This document shows, piece by piece, positions 15,811 through 24,524 of a DNA stretch of 64,000 bases. Each line of letters begins with the position of its first letter. The first letter of the stretch is position 1. The DNA is from Bradyrhizobium sp. AZCC 1721 (GTDB lineage: Bacteria; Pseudomonadota; Alphaproteobacteria; Rhizobiales; Xanthobacteraceae), in assembly GCF_036924715.1 (NCBI RefSeq), contig NZ_JAZHSB010000001.1:4517001-4581000 (forward strand), given 5' to 3'. The position numbers and the translations under genes were made by a program. Below the pieces are notes generated by a model, which saw only the letters and a list, made by a program, of their open reading frames with translations, was not told the DNA's origin and did no database searches.

Positions 15811-15886
15811 TGGCAGGAGTGGCAGGGCTCGAACCTGCGACCCCCGGTTTTGGAGACCGGTGCTCTACCAATTGAGCTACACTCCT
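15811..15886 (-). tRNA. tRNA-Trp (CCA)
   Basis: A complete cloverleaf is seen on the minus strand: acceptor AGGAGTG pairs with CACTCCT, the D-loop contains TCAATTGGTAGAG, and the anticodon loop CTCCAAA gives anticodon CCA. The T-arm is GCAGGTTCGAGCCCTGC, and the 3' CCA is encoded. tRNA-Trp upstream of secE-nusG is a common arrangement. Confidence 0.98.
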
Positions 15887-16034
15887 GCAGGGAACCGGCG
15901 CTTGCGTCGGTTCGTGCCGTTTCAAGCATAGGGCATGCCCCGATTGCAAGGGCGAAGCAGCCTACCGCCCTATCCAAAGCACGCCTTCTGCGCCAGACTT
16001 GGTCACCACAACAACAAGCGCAACGGGAGAGACC

Positions 16035-17258
16035 ATGAACGCGCAGACCGCCGCCCGGCAGACTTCCGCCCCCCAGACCCCTTCGCTCCCGCAGGCCAAA
16101 CCGGAAACCATAGGCCTCTCGGGCGTTCGCCTGCAGCGGATGTCGGACGCTTTCAAGCGGGAAGTGGACAAGGGAACCCTTCCCGGCGCCACCGTGATGG
16201 TGGCCCGGCGCGGCCAGATCGGCTGGTTCGATGCGATCGGCCGCCAGAGCCCGGCAGCCGGCGCGCCGATGGCGCATGACAGCATCTTCCGTATCTTCTC
16301 GATGACCAAGCCGATCGTCTCGGTCGGCATCATGATGCTGGTCGAGGACGGCCACTTCATCCTTGGCGATCCCGTCGCCAAATTCATTCCGGAGTTTGCC
16401 GACCAGAAGGTCGGCGTCGAAAACAACGGCCAGCTCGAGCTGGTGCCGGCGAAGCGGCAGATGACGGTTCAGGACCTGCTGCGGCATACGTCCGGCCTGA
16501 CCTACGACCACACCGGTAACGGCCTCGTCCAGCAGCTCTATCAGCAGTCGCGGCTGCGCAGTCGCAAGATCACCAACGCCGAGCACGCGACCATGATCGC
16601 CGGCATGCCGCTGATCTGCCAGCCCGGCGCGGAATGGAACTACAGCCGCTCGACCGACGTCCTGGGCCGGATCATCGAAGTCGTCTCCGGCAAGTCGCTC
16701 GGCGCGTTCCTGACCGAACGCATCCTGGCACCGCTGCAGATGGCCGAGACCGCTTTCCATACCTCAGAAGCCAACGCCGGCCGCCTCGCCGAACCGTTCG
16801 CGAATGATCCGTGGAATGGCGACAAGGTGCAGCTCTTCAACATGCTGGAGAAGCCCGCGATGGAATCCGGCGGCGGCGGGCTGGTCTCAACCACCATGGA
16901 CTATGCGCGGTTCTGCCAGATGCTGCTTAACGGCGGCGCGCTCGATGGTAACAGGATCATCGGCCGCAAGACGCTGGAATTGATGGCATCGGATCATCTC
17001 GCCCCAGGCGTGAAGGTCTCTTCGCCGCTGATGCCGCCCGGTCATGGTTTTGGCCTCGGCTTCGCGGTCCGCACTCAAAGAGGCATCGCGCCGTTCCCGG
17101 GATCGCTCGGCCAGTTCTTCTGGAGCGGCATGGCCGGCACGTTCTTCTTCATCGATCCCGCGGAAGACCTGTTCACGGTCTTCATGATGCAGGGGCCCGG
17201 CCAGCGCGAATACATCCGCAACATGCTGCGGGATCTGGTGTACGCGGCGGTAGAGTGA
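16035..17258 (+). CDS. Serine hydrolase of the beta-lactamase/EstB family
   Basis: This 407-residue protein has a class C beta-lactamase/esterase fold. The SxxK nucleophile motif SMTK is at 89-92, and the Tyr motif YSR starts at 203. Members hydrolyse esters or peptides, and true beta-lactam hydrolysis is uncommon. The substrate is not deducible. No clear signal peptide is seen, so it is probably cytosolic. The ATG at 16035 follows GGGAGAG. It ends at the edge of a large palindromic element. Confidence 0.9.
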   Translation: MNAQTAARQTSAPQTPSLPQAKPETIGLSGVRLQRMSDAFKREVDKGTLPGATVMVARRGQIGWFDAIGRQSPAAGAPMAHDSIFRIFSMTKPIVSVGIMMLVEDGHFILGDPVAKFIPEFADQKVGVENNGQLELVPAKRQMTVQDLLRHTSGLTYDHTGNGLVQQLYQQSRLRSRKITNAEHATMIAGMPLICQPGAEWNYSRSTDVLGRIIEVVSGKSLGAFLTERILAPLQMAETAFHTSEANAGRLAEPFANDPWNGDKVQLFNMLEKPAMESGGGGLVSTTMDYARFCQMLLNGGALDGNRIIGRKTLELMASDHLAPGVKVSSPLMPPGHGFGLGFAVRTQRGIAPFPGSLGQFFWSGMAGTFFFIDPAEDLFTVFMMQGPGQREYIRNMLRDLVYAAVE

Positions 17259-17260
17259 TT

Positions 17261-17392
17261 TCTCGTGCCCCGGACGCGACGCAGCACGAAGTGATGCGTC
17301 GCTGAGCCGGGGCCTACCACCTTCGCCGCGGTTCGCATGGGTCCCGGCTCTGCGGAGCAGCGCTGGCGCTGCACCGCGTCCGGGACACGAGA
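17261..17392. repeat. 132-bp intergenic palindromic element
   Basis: The outer arms, 18 bases each (17261-17278 and 17375-17392), are complementary with one mismatch. Inside, GAGCCGGGGC and GTCCCGGCTC form a second pairing. The element fills the whole gap between two convergent genes, from just after one stop to the base before the other. It resembles the mosaic palindromes scattered between genes in Bradyrhizobium. It may act as a bidirectional terminator. Confidence 0.75.
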
Positions 17393-18160
17393 TCAACTGA
17401 TCGTCGCGCCGCCGTCGATCACGATGGTCTGCCCCGTCATGAAGTCGCCGGCCTTCGACCCCATCAGCACCGCAGCGCCCGCGATTTCGTCCGGCACGCC
17501 GATGCGCAAGAGCGGCGAGCGCGCGGTGGAAGCTTTCAGCGTCTCCGGATTGTCCCACAGCGCTTTCGCAAAATCGGTCTTGATCAGGCCGGGCGCGATG
17601 CAGTTCACGCGGATATTGTGCTTGCCGTATTCGCAGGCCAGATTGCGCGCGAGTTGCATGTCGGCCGCCTTCGAGATCGCGTAGGCGCCGAGCACGGTCG
17701 ACCCCTTCAACCCGCCGATCGAGGAGACGATGATGATCGAGCCGTCCTTGCGCTCGATCATCTGCGGCACCACCATGTTGATCAGCCAATTGTTGGCGAC
17801 GATGTTGTTGTCCAGAATCTTGCGGAACTGTTCATCGGAGATGCCGCCGAGCGGGCCGTAATAGGGATTGGACGCGGCGTTGCAAACCAGCACGTCGATC
17901 TTGCCGAAGGCGCGGTTGGACTCGTCGACGAGATTTTGCAGGTTTTCCTTGCTGGAAATGTTCGCGGCGATCGCGACCGCCGTCCCCGTGCCGAACTTGT
18001 CGTTGATTTCCTTGGTGACCTGATCGCAAACATCCTGCTTGCGCGAGGAGATCACGACCTTCGCGCCGTGCTCGGCCATCCGCTCGGCGATGGCACGGCC
18101 GATGCCGCGCGTCGAGCCGGTGATGACGGCGACTTTCCCGGTCATATCGAACAAGCTCAT
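17393..18160 (-). CDS. SDR family oxidoreductase
   Basis: This is a 255-residue classical short-chain dehydrogenase. The cofactor motif TGSTRGIG is at 14-21, CNAA near 93-96, the catalytic Ser at about 146 and YAISK with Tyr160 and Lys164. It oxidises or reduces a hydroxyl/keto group with NAD(P). The substrate is unknown, possibly an acyl-CoA given the acyl-CoA dehydrogenase operon nearby. The ATG at 18160 follows GGAGAGAG. The gene lies 88 bp downstream of the histidine phosphatase and may share its transcript. Confidence 0.93.
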   Translation of the reverse strand: MSLFDMTGKVAVITGSTRGIGRAIAERMAEHGAKVVISSRKQDVCDQVTKEINDKFGTGTAVAIAANISSKENLQNLVDESNRAFGKIDVLVCNAASNPYYGPLGGISDEQFRKILDNNIVANNWLINMVVPQMIERKDGSIIIVSSIGGLKGSTVLGAYAISKAADMQLARNLACEYGKHNIRVNCIAPGLIKTDFAKALWDNPETLKASTARSPLLRIGVPDEIAGAAVLMGSKAGDFMTGQTIVIDGGATIS

Positions 18161-18248
18161 GTCTCTCTCCCGATGTTGATCCGGCGCGAAGCCGGTTTCG
18201 TCTTCAATTCGAACTAAGCAGCCTTTGCGATCCTCGACAACTTGAGGC

Positions 18249-18959
18249 TCACGCGAGTTTGGTCGACGGCGGCTCGACCTCCGGCCCGGCCGGCTGATGC
18301 ATCGCCTTGTGCGAGGCATCCGCGATCCACGGCTGCTGGTTGACCATCTGCAGCCGCCAGCCGCTGTGGCCTTCGCTCGCGAGATGGTCGAGCCGCGTCA
18401 CCGAACAATTATCGATGTCGAAGACCAGGCCTTTTTCGGGCAGGCCGCCGAGCGCAAGGGCGACCGCGGCCCTGATCGTGCCGCCATGCGCCGCGACGAT
18501 TACGTCCTTACCCGCTTGTTCGAGATTGATGCGCTCGATTGCGGCGCAGACGCGATTGTAGAGGTCCAGGAAACTCTCGCCGCCGGGCGCAGGCTCGTCG
18601 ACGGCACCAAACCAATGGCTGCCGATCGGCCGGCTTGCGAGGAACGCCGCGCGGTTCATGCCCTGCCATTCGCCGAGATGCTGCTCGGCGAACTCGTGCA
18701 CGTGCGGCATCTCCATCGGCTTGGGAAAGCCGGCTTCCCAGATCGCATGTGCGGTCTGATGCGTGCGCTTCAGATTGCTCGCATACCAGACCGCGTTGCG
18801 CGGCAGGATTTTTCCGACCGCCTCGAACACGATGCGATCACTGCAGTCGCAGCCGAGATCCTCCTGCCCGTAGATGCAGCCGTTATCTTCGCGAACCGGC
18901 GCGTGGCGTACCCACCACCAGCGCGTTACAACCATTCGCGGTTTGTCTGCATTGGACAT
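18249..18959 (-). CDS. Histidine phosphatase family protein
   Basis: This 236-residue phosphoglycerate-mutase-like phosphatase has the RHA motif at 18-20, with the phospho-accepting His at 19, and a second catalytic His in VAAHGGT near residue 155. It would remove phosphate from a small molecule or protein. Its neighbours suggest a role beside the APH-like kinase and acyl-CoA dehydrogenase, but that is inference. The ATG at 18959 was preferred to a TTG two codons upstream. Confidence 0.88.
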   Translation of the reverse strand: MSNADKPRMVVTRWWWVRHAPVREDNGCIYGQEDLGCDCSDRIVFEAVGKILPRNAVWYASNLKRTHQTAHAIWEAGFPKPMEMPHVHEFAEQHLGEWQGMNRAAFLASRPIGSHWFGAVDEPAPGGESFLDLYNRVCAAIERINLEQAGKDVIVAAHGGTIRAAVALALGGLPEKGLVFDIDNCSVTRLDHLASEGHSGWRLQMVNQQPWIADASHKAMHQPAGPEVEPPSTKLA

Positions 18960-19098
18960 CGCCAAGACCCTTCAATACTGTTCGCTGTCGCTGTACGTCA
19001 GAGCACGCATCGTCTCAAGTCACTCTGACGTTTGAAATCTTGTTTGAATTCCGCGAGGCGGCACACGCCGACACGCATAACACTACAGGGAGAAGCTC

Positions 19099-19884
19099 AT
19101 GGGCCGCCTCGAAGGCAAATCCGTCATCATCACAGGTGCCGGAAGCGGCATCGGACGCGCAGCATCGGTGCTGTTTTCCAAGGAAGGGGCGAAGCTCGTC
19201 ATCGTCGACCGGACCGAGGGCGTAAAGGAAACCGCCAAGCTCGTCAGCGATGCCGGTGGCACCGTCGAGGCCGTGATGGCGGATGCCGGTTCGGAAGCCG
19301 ATGTGAAGGCGTTCATCGACAAGGCGGTTTCGAAATACGGCCGGCTCGATGCGATCTGGGCCAATGCCGGTGTCAGCGGCGGGCTGGTGCCGCTGGCCGA
19401 GCAGACCGTCGAACACTGGCAGGAAGTTTTGCGCATCAATCTGATCGGGCCATTTCTCGCGATCAAGCATTCGATGCCACACATGATCAGGCAGCAGTCC
19501 GGCTCGATCGTCTGCACCGCTTCCGTTGCAGGGCTTAAAGCCGGCGCCAGCGGTCATCCCTATGGCGCGAGCAAGGCCGGCGTCATCAGCCTGGTGCAGA
19601 CCACGGCCTATTCGCTGTCCGGCACCGGCGTGCGCATCAACGCGGTCTGCCCCGGCCTGATCGAGACCGGCATGACCAAGCCGGTATTCGACCGCGCCAA
19701 GGAGCGCGGCACTTCCGACAAGATCGGCCAGCTCAATCCCCTGAAGCGCGCCGGCCAGCCGCACGAGCTCGCCGCGATGGGCCTGTTCCTCGCCAGCGAC
19801 GAGGCTTCCTACGTCAACGGCCAGGCGATCCCGGTCGACGGCGGCCTCACCGCGTCGATGCCGTATACGGGGAAGCCAGTCTGA
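19099..19884 (+). CDS. SDR family oxidoreductase
   Basis: This 261-residue classical SDR has the motif TGAGSGIG at 12-19, ANAG near 88-91, and YGASK with Tyr155 and Lys159. The C-terminal VNGQAIPVDGG is typical of the FabG-like group. The substrate is unknown. The ATG at 19099 follows AGGGAGAAG. It is divergent from the histidine phosphatase and convergent with the DMT transporter, with 17 bp between stops. Confidence 0.94.
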   Translation: MGRLEGKSVIITGAGSGIGRAASVLFSKEGAKLVIVDRTEGVKETAKLVSDAGGTVEAVMADAGSEADVKAFIDKAVSKYGRLDAIWANAGVSGGLVPLAEQTVEHWQEVLRINLIGPFLAIKHSMPHMIRQQSGSIVCTASVAGLKAGASGHPYGASKAGVISLVQTTAYSLSGTGVRINAVCPGLIETGMTKPVFDRAKERGTSDKIGQLNPLKRAGQPHELAAMGLFLASDEASYVNGQAIPVDGGLTASMPYTGKPV

Positions 19885-19901
19885 TGTTTGTCGCATCATG
19901 A

Positions 19902-20813
19902 TCACAACCCGTCCGGCGGCAGGCCCGATGACTCTGCCGCCAGCGCGCGGTGGCGGATGCGCTCGCGGTAGAAGGCGTAGAGGCCTGACAACACGATGAT
20001 CGAGGCGCCCAGCACCATCATGGCATCGGGTACATCGCCGAACGCGAGGTAGCCGAGCAGCATCGCCCATAGCAGCGCGGAATAGCGGAACGGCGCCACC
20101 GCCGAGATGTCGCCCGAGCGCAGCGCCGAAATGATGCATTGATAGCCGATCAGCAGCAGCACCGCGGCCAGCGCCTGCAGGCCAAGGGCGCTCGCCGATG
20201 GCGGCGTCCAGCCGCCGAGCGGAACGAGGATAGCCCCGCCGGCCGCCGTGACGGTCACGGTGGTCAACAAGGTGATGAACAGCGAGGGAATCTTCGCCGG
20301 AATTTTCCGCGTTGCGAGGTCCCGCAGTGCGCAGAACGCCACCGACACCAGCGCGAACAGCGAGTACTCGCTGAAGCCTGCCAACCCCGGCCGCACGATG
20401 ATGAGCACGCCGACGAAGCCTGCGACAATCGCCGACCAGCGCCGCCAGCCGACCGGCTCGCCAAATATCACTGCGGCGCCGAGCGTGATCGCCAGCGGCA
20501 GCGCCTGGAAGATCGCCGAGGTGTTGGCGAGCGGCAGATGCACGAGCGCTGCCATGAACGAGATCGTGCCGCCGATCTCGCCGATCACCCTGAGCGCCAC
20601 CGGTTTTTGCACCAGCGTGCGCAGCGGACGCAACGCACCCTGATGCCAGGCGAACGCTGCGACCAGCACGATCGCGAACAGCCCGCGCACCAGCATCACC
20701 TGGCCGAAGTTCATCTCTGACGACACCGCCTTGGTGATGGAGTCGTTCATGGTGAACGCCGCCATGGACACCGCCATGAGCAGGCTGCCGCGGATATTCG
20801 GAGAGAGTGCCAA
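19902..20813 (-). CDS. EamA/DMT family transporter
   Basis: This is a drug/metabolite transporter of about 303 residues with ten predicted membrane helices in two EamA repeats. It probably exports a metabolite. I chose the TTG at 20813 because the first helix (beginning IRGSLLMAVSM) needs the residues before the ATG at 20777. It begins 6 bp after the stop of the kinase-like gene, so the two are cotranscribed. It is the last gene of an acyl-CoA dehydrogenase, kinase, transporter operon. Confidence 0.87.
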   Translation of the reverse strand: MALSPNIRGSLLMAVSMAAFTMNDSITKAVSSEMNFGQVMLVRGLFAIVLVAAFAWHQGALRPLRTLVQKPVALRVIGEIGGTISFMAALVHLPLANTSAIFQALPLAITLGAAVIFGEPVGWRRWSAIVAGFVGVLIIVRPGLAGFSEYSLFALVSVAFCALRDLATRKIPAKIPSLFITLLTTVTVTAAGGAILVPLGGWTPPSASALGLQALAAVLLLIGYQCIISALRSGDISAVAPFRYSALLWAMLLGYLAFGDVPDAMMVLGASIIVLSGLYAFYRERIRHRALAAESSGLPPDGL

Positions 20814-20818
20814 TTCCG

Positions 20819-21877
20819 TTAGGTCGCGCCGGCCTTCTGAGCGTATTCCCAGGAAGACTTCGACAGCGGCACGGTGCGCGCCGCCGACTCCAGCGCCTTG
20901 GCGTTCGCAGCGGTGCCATCGCGAATACGTCCGGCGATACCCTGCGTAATGCCGGCGAGGCGGAACATGTTGTAGGCGAAATACCAGTTGAGATCGGGCA
21001 CTTCCATGCCGGTGACGTTGCAGTAGATCTGCGCCGCCTCCTCCACGCTCGGAATGTTCAGCGCCTTGAGATCGGCTTTTTCCAAGCCCGGCATGGTCCA
21101 CTGCATCAACAGATAGGTGAAGTCGGCCATGGGATCGCCGAGCGTCGACAGCTCCCAGTCCAGCACCGCCTGCACCCGCGGTTCCGTCGCGTGGAAAATC
21201 ATGTTGTCGAGGCGGTAGTCGCCGTGAACGATCGAGACGCGCTTCTGTTCAGGTACAGTTCGCGGCAGCCATTCGGCTACTTTTTCGAATTCCGGAATGT
21301 GCTGGGTTTCCGAGGCGCGGTATTGCTTGGTCCAGCGGTCGATCTGGCGCGCGAAATAATTGCCCGGCTTGCCGAAATCGCCAAGCCCGATCGCTTCCGG
21401 ATTGAAGACGTGGAGCTTCGCCAGCGTCTCGATCTTGCTGGTGAAGATCTTGCGCCGGTCGTCCGGCGTCTGGCTCGGCAGTGTCGGGTCCCAAAATACC
21501 CGGCCGTCTTCCATCGACATGATGTAGAAGGCGGCCCCGATCACGGCATCGTCGGTGCACAGCGCGTAGGCCTTCGCGACCGGAAAGCCCTGCTTGCCGA
21601 GCGCTGCAATGACGCGGAACTCGCGGTCGACCGCATGCGCTGACGGCAGCAATTTGCCGAACGGTTTTCGGCGCATCACGTAGGATCGGGCCGGCGTTTC
21701 GAGCTTGTAGGTCGGGTTGGACTGGCCGCCCTTGAACTGCAGGACCTTTAGCGGCCCCTGGTAGCCCTCGACATGCTCGCGCATCCAGCCGTCGAGGCTC
21801 GCCTCGTTGATGCGATGGCGCTCCTCGACTTCCTTGGTGCCCGAGAACTCTTCGTCTTTCCTGACGCCGTCCGCCAC
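20819..21877 (-). CDS. APH-like phosphotransferase (ACAD10/LvaA type)
   Basis: This 352-residue kinase-fold protein has HGDYRLDN at 218-225 (catalytic loop) and VLDWE at 238-242 (Mg-binding DFG equivalent). In ACAD10/11 and in the levulinate protein LvaA, such kinases phosphorylate 4-hydroxyacyl-CoAs for a partner acyl-CoA dehydrogenase. The adjacent upstream gene here is exactly such a dehydrogenase. The start is GTG at 21877, after AAGGGAGC. The role in hydroxyacid catabolism is inferred from family and neighbour. Confidence 0.9.
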   Translation of the reverse strand: MADGVRKDEEFSGTKEVEERHRINEASLDGWMREHVEGYQGPLKVLQFKGGQSNPTYKLETPARSYVMRRKPFGKLLPSAHAVDREFRVIAALGKQGFPVAKAYALCTDDAVIGAAFYIMSMEDGRVFWDPTLPSQTPDDRRKIFTSKIETLAKLHVFNPEAIGLGDFGKPGNYFARQIDRWTKQYRASETQHIPEFEKVAEWLPRTVPEQKRVSIVHGDYRLDNMIFHATEPRVQAVLDWELSTLGDPMADFTYLLMQWTMPGLEKADLKALNIPSVEEAAQIYCNVTGMEVPDLNWYFAYNMFRLAGITQGIAGRIRDGTAANAKALESAARTVPLSKSSWEYAQKAGAT

Positions 21878-21934
21878 GATGACGCTCCCTTGGATTCTTC
21901 TTGGACTTTGGGGAGCGCCATCGATGGCCTCCCG

Positions 21935-23167
21935 TTAGTGCGTAGCGTTTGCATACTTCCGAAGTTCAAGTCTGGCAATGGCGCGGTTATGCACCTCGTC
22001 CGGACCGTCCGCCAGCCGCAGCGTGCGCACATGCGCGTAGTCCACCGCCAGTCCGGCGTCATCGGAGACGCCGCCGCCGCCGAACGCCTGGATCGCGTTG
22101 TCGATGATCTTCAACGCCATGTTCGGCGCCGCCACCTTGATCATGGCGATCTCGAGTTGCGCGGTCTTGTTGCCCACCTTGTCCATCATGTCGGCAGCCT
22201 TGAGGCACAGCAAGCGGTTCATCTCGATGTCGATGCGGGCTTCCGCGATGCGCTGCTCCCAGACCGAATGCTCGATGATCTTCTTGCCGAATGCGGTGCG
22301 CGACGACAGCCGGCGCACCATCTTCTCCAGCGCTTCCTCAGCCTTGCCGATGGTGCGCATGCAGTGATGGATACGGCCCGGACCGAGACGGCCCTGCGCG
22401 ATCTCAAAGCCCTTGCCCTCGCCGAGCAGGATGTTCTCCTTGGGAACGCGGACGTTCTCCAGCAGCACCTGGGCGTGGCCATGCGGCGCGTCGTCGAAGC
22501 CGAACACCGGCAGCATTTTTTCCACCTTGATGCCGGGCGTGTCGAGCGGAACGATAATCTGCGACTGCTGCTGGTGACGCGCCGCGTTCGGGTCGGTCTT
22601 GCCCATCAGGATCGCGACCTTGCAGCGGGGATCGCCGACGCCGGACGACCACCATTTGCGGCCGTTGATGACGTAATGATCGCCATCCTTCTCGATGCGG
22701 GTTTCGATGTTGGTGGCGTCCGAGGATGCCACCGCAGGCTCGGTCATCAGGAAGGCGGAGCGGATCTCGCCGTCCATCAACGGACGCAGCCATTTGCGCT
22801 TCTGCTCCTTGGTGGCATAGCGCATGAACACTTCCATGTTGCCGGTATCGGGCGCGGAGCAATTGAAGACTTCGGACGCCCAACTGATGCGGCCCATCTC
22901 CTCGGAGAGCGGAGCGTATTCCAGATTGGTCAATCCTGCGCCACGGAATTCATCGTCCTCATGCGAGGACGGCGGCATGAACATGTTCCAGAGGCCTTCG
23001 GCGCGCGCCTTCTTTTTCAGATCTTCCAGGATCGGGATCACCTTCCAGCGCTCACCCTGCGCGTCCTGTTGCTTATAGATCGGCACCGCGGGGCGGACAT
23101 GCGTGTTCATGAACGCGCGCACGCGGTTCAGCCATTCCTTTTGCTTGTCTGACATATCGAAATTCAT
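21935..23167 (-). CDS. Acyl-CoA dehydrogenase (ACAD10/11-like)
   Basis: This 410-residue flavoprotein oxidises acyl-CoA thioesters. The segments FLMTEPAVASSDATNIETRI (substrate/FAD pocket), GRKWWSSG and RIHHCMRTIGKAEEAL are characteristic of the ACAD10/11 branch. The start ATG at 23167 follows GAGGAGC. It is the first gene of the operon with the APH-like kinase (57 bp downstream) and is divergent from a TetR regulator, which probably controls it. Confidence 0.95.
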   Translation of the reverse strand: MNFDMSDKQKEWLNRVRAFMNTHVRPAVPIYKQQDAQGERWKVIPILEDLKKKARAEGLWNMFMPPSSHEDDEFRGAGLTNLEYAPLSEEMGRISWASEVFNCSAPDTGNMEVFMRYATKEQKRKWLRPLMDGEIRSAFLMTEPAVASSDATNIETRIEKDGDHYVINGRKWWSSGVGDPRCKVAILMGKTDPNAARHQQQSQIIVPLDTPGIKVEKMLPVFGFDDAPHGHAQVLLENVRVPKENILLGEGKGFEIAQGRLGPGRIHHCMRTIGKAEEALEKMVRRLSSRTAFGKKIIEHSVWEQRIAEARIDIEMNRLLCLKAADMMDKVGNKTAQLEIAMIKVAAPNMALKIIDNAIQAFGGGGVSDDAGLAVDYAHVRTLRLADGPDEVHNRAIARLELRKYANATH

Positions 23168-23300
23168 GGGACGCTCCTCGGCTCTCGGCTTCTGAAAATC
23201 GCGTTTGGCCGCACTGTCTGCCCGCCACTCACGGCCGGCAAGCCGTTTTGCGAACCTGACAGTCCGGTCGGCTGGAGATGCGACACGTTCGCAAACGTTG

Positions 23301-23347
23301 TTGACATTTCCACCTCTTCAAACGATAGTTTCATACAACTGTTTGAA
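23301..23347 (+). promoter_or_regulatory. Promoter with overlapping inverted repeat, tetR-acd divergon
   Basis: On the plus strand TTGACA (23301-23306) is followed after 17 bp by GATAGT (23324-23329), a good sigma-70-like promoter for the TetR gene. An inverted repeat TTCAAAC (23317-23323)/GTTTGAA (23341-23347) overlaps the -10 box, and AAACGATAGTTT lies inside it. This is the expected position for an autoregulatory TetR operator that also shuts off the divergent acyl-CoA dehydrogenase gene. Confidence 0.6.
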
Positions 23348-23374
23348 TTGCAACTCCCCAAACGGGGGCCAGAT

Positions 23375-24067
23375 ATGTCGAGCGATCGGACCCGGTCTGC
23401 CATCCTTGCCGCCGCGGAAAAGCTTTACGCCGATCGCGGCTTCGGCGACGTGACGCTGCGCGACATCGTCGCGGAAGCCAACGTCAATCTCGCCGCGGTG
23501 AATTATCATTTCGGTTCCAAGGACGAACTGATCGCGGAACTGTTCGTCACCCGCAGCCTCGCCACCAACCGCGAGCGGCTCAACGAGTTGAAGCTTGCGG
23601 AGGAAAAAGGCGGTGGCCGCGCGCCGATCGACGCCATCTTCCGCGCGCTGGTGGGCCCTCCCCTGCGCGGCTGCCTCGGGCCCGACCGCGAAGGCTCGAC
23701 CGCGGCGCGCTTCATGATCCGCGCCTCGATTGAATCGGTGCCGCCGATCCGCCGCATCAAGAACCGCGAGGTCGACCATCTGCGAAAATTCATCGCCGCG
23801 ATGCGCCGCTCGCTCCCCGGCTGCGACGACGCCGAGCTCTATTGGGGACTGCATTTCGCGCTGGCAATGTCGCATCATACCATCCGGGAAAAAGAACGGC
23901 TGTCCAGATTGTCGGAAGGACAATGCGACCTCAACGACGTCGATGCCATCATCGACCGCGTCGTTTCGGTCTCCGTGATGGCACTGACCGGCGGCGAGGC
24001 GCCAGCGAAAAAAGCGGCGGCGCGACCCGTGGTGCCGCACGGGAGACTGACCCGGCAAGACCTGTGA
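23375..24067 (+). CDS. TetR family transcriptional regulator
   Basis: This is a 230-residue repressor with an N-terminal helix-turn-helix at 27-49 (VTLRDIVAEANVNLAAVNYHF) and a C-terminal domain of the type found in fatty-acid or acyl-CoA responsive TetR proteins. The ATG at 23375 was preferred to a TTG nine codons earlier. It is divergent from the acyl-CoA dehydrogenase operon, which is its likely target, so an acyl-CoA ligand is plausible. The gene ends just before a transposase remnant. Confidence 0.92.
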   Translation: MSSDRTRSAILAAAEKLYADRGFGDVTLRDIVAEANVNLAAVNYHFGSKDELIAELFVTRSLATNRERLNELKLAEEKGGGRAPIDAIFRALVGPPLRGCLGPDREGSTAARFMIRASIESVPPIRRIKNREVDHLRKFIAAMRRSLPGCDDAELYWGLHFALAMSHHTIREKERLSRLSEGQCDLNDVDAIIDRVVSVSVMALTGGEAPAKKAAARPVVPHGRLTRQDL

Positions 24068-24068
24068 G

Positions 24069-24284
24069 TTGGACTCGTCAACGCGCAGCTATATCTCTTT
24101 CAAGGGGCAGTTCTGGAGAGTTCCGCAAGCCTTTGTCGGCGAGCGTCTCGCCATTCGACCGCTCGATCGCGACGGCAACAACGGTATCTTCTTTGCCAGC
24201 TGGCAAGTCGCATCGATCGACTTGACCAATGGCCAACCTGTCAGTGATGTGTCCGAACAGGTGTCAGCCATGTCTCCGGACTAA
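24069..24284 (+). pseudogene. 3' remnant of an IS481-like transposase
   Basis: The frame reads FKGQFWRVPQAFVGERLAIRP, then DGNNGIFFASWQVASIDL and finally VSEQVSAMSPD before the stop. This pattern matches the C-terminus of IS481-family transposases. Only about 70 codons remain, and the catalytic DDE region and the terminal inverted repeats are absent. The stretch 24285-24524 that follows shows no gene and may also be debris from the same insertion. Confidence 0.6.
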
Positions 24285-24524
24285 ACACTTCGCGGACGAT
24301 GACAACGGAATATGAGGCGACATGCTCGCGACGTACTTACGCGGGCGGCGAATCAGTTCGCCGTCGGTAGCTCCGGTCGTGCGGGATATCCAACCCACGC
24401 CAATGCGCGCGAGGTGAAGCTAGCGCACCTCGAATGGCTCGGAACGCTCGGGCTCGCTCGGCAGTTGTAGCGTTGAGGCAAGTGGACGCCTCACTACTGG
24501 CGAAGATCACCGAGAGGAATGCCG

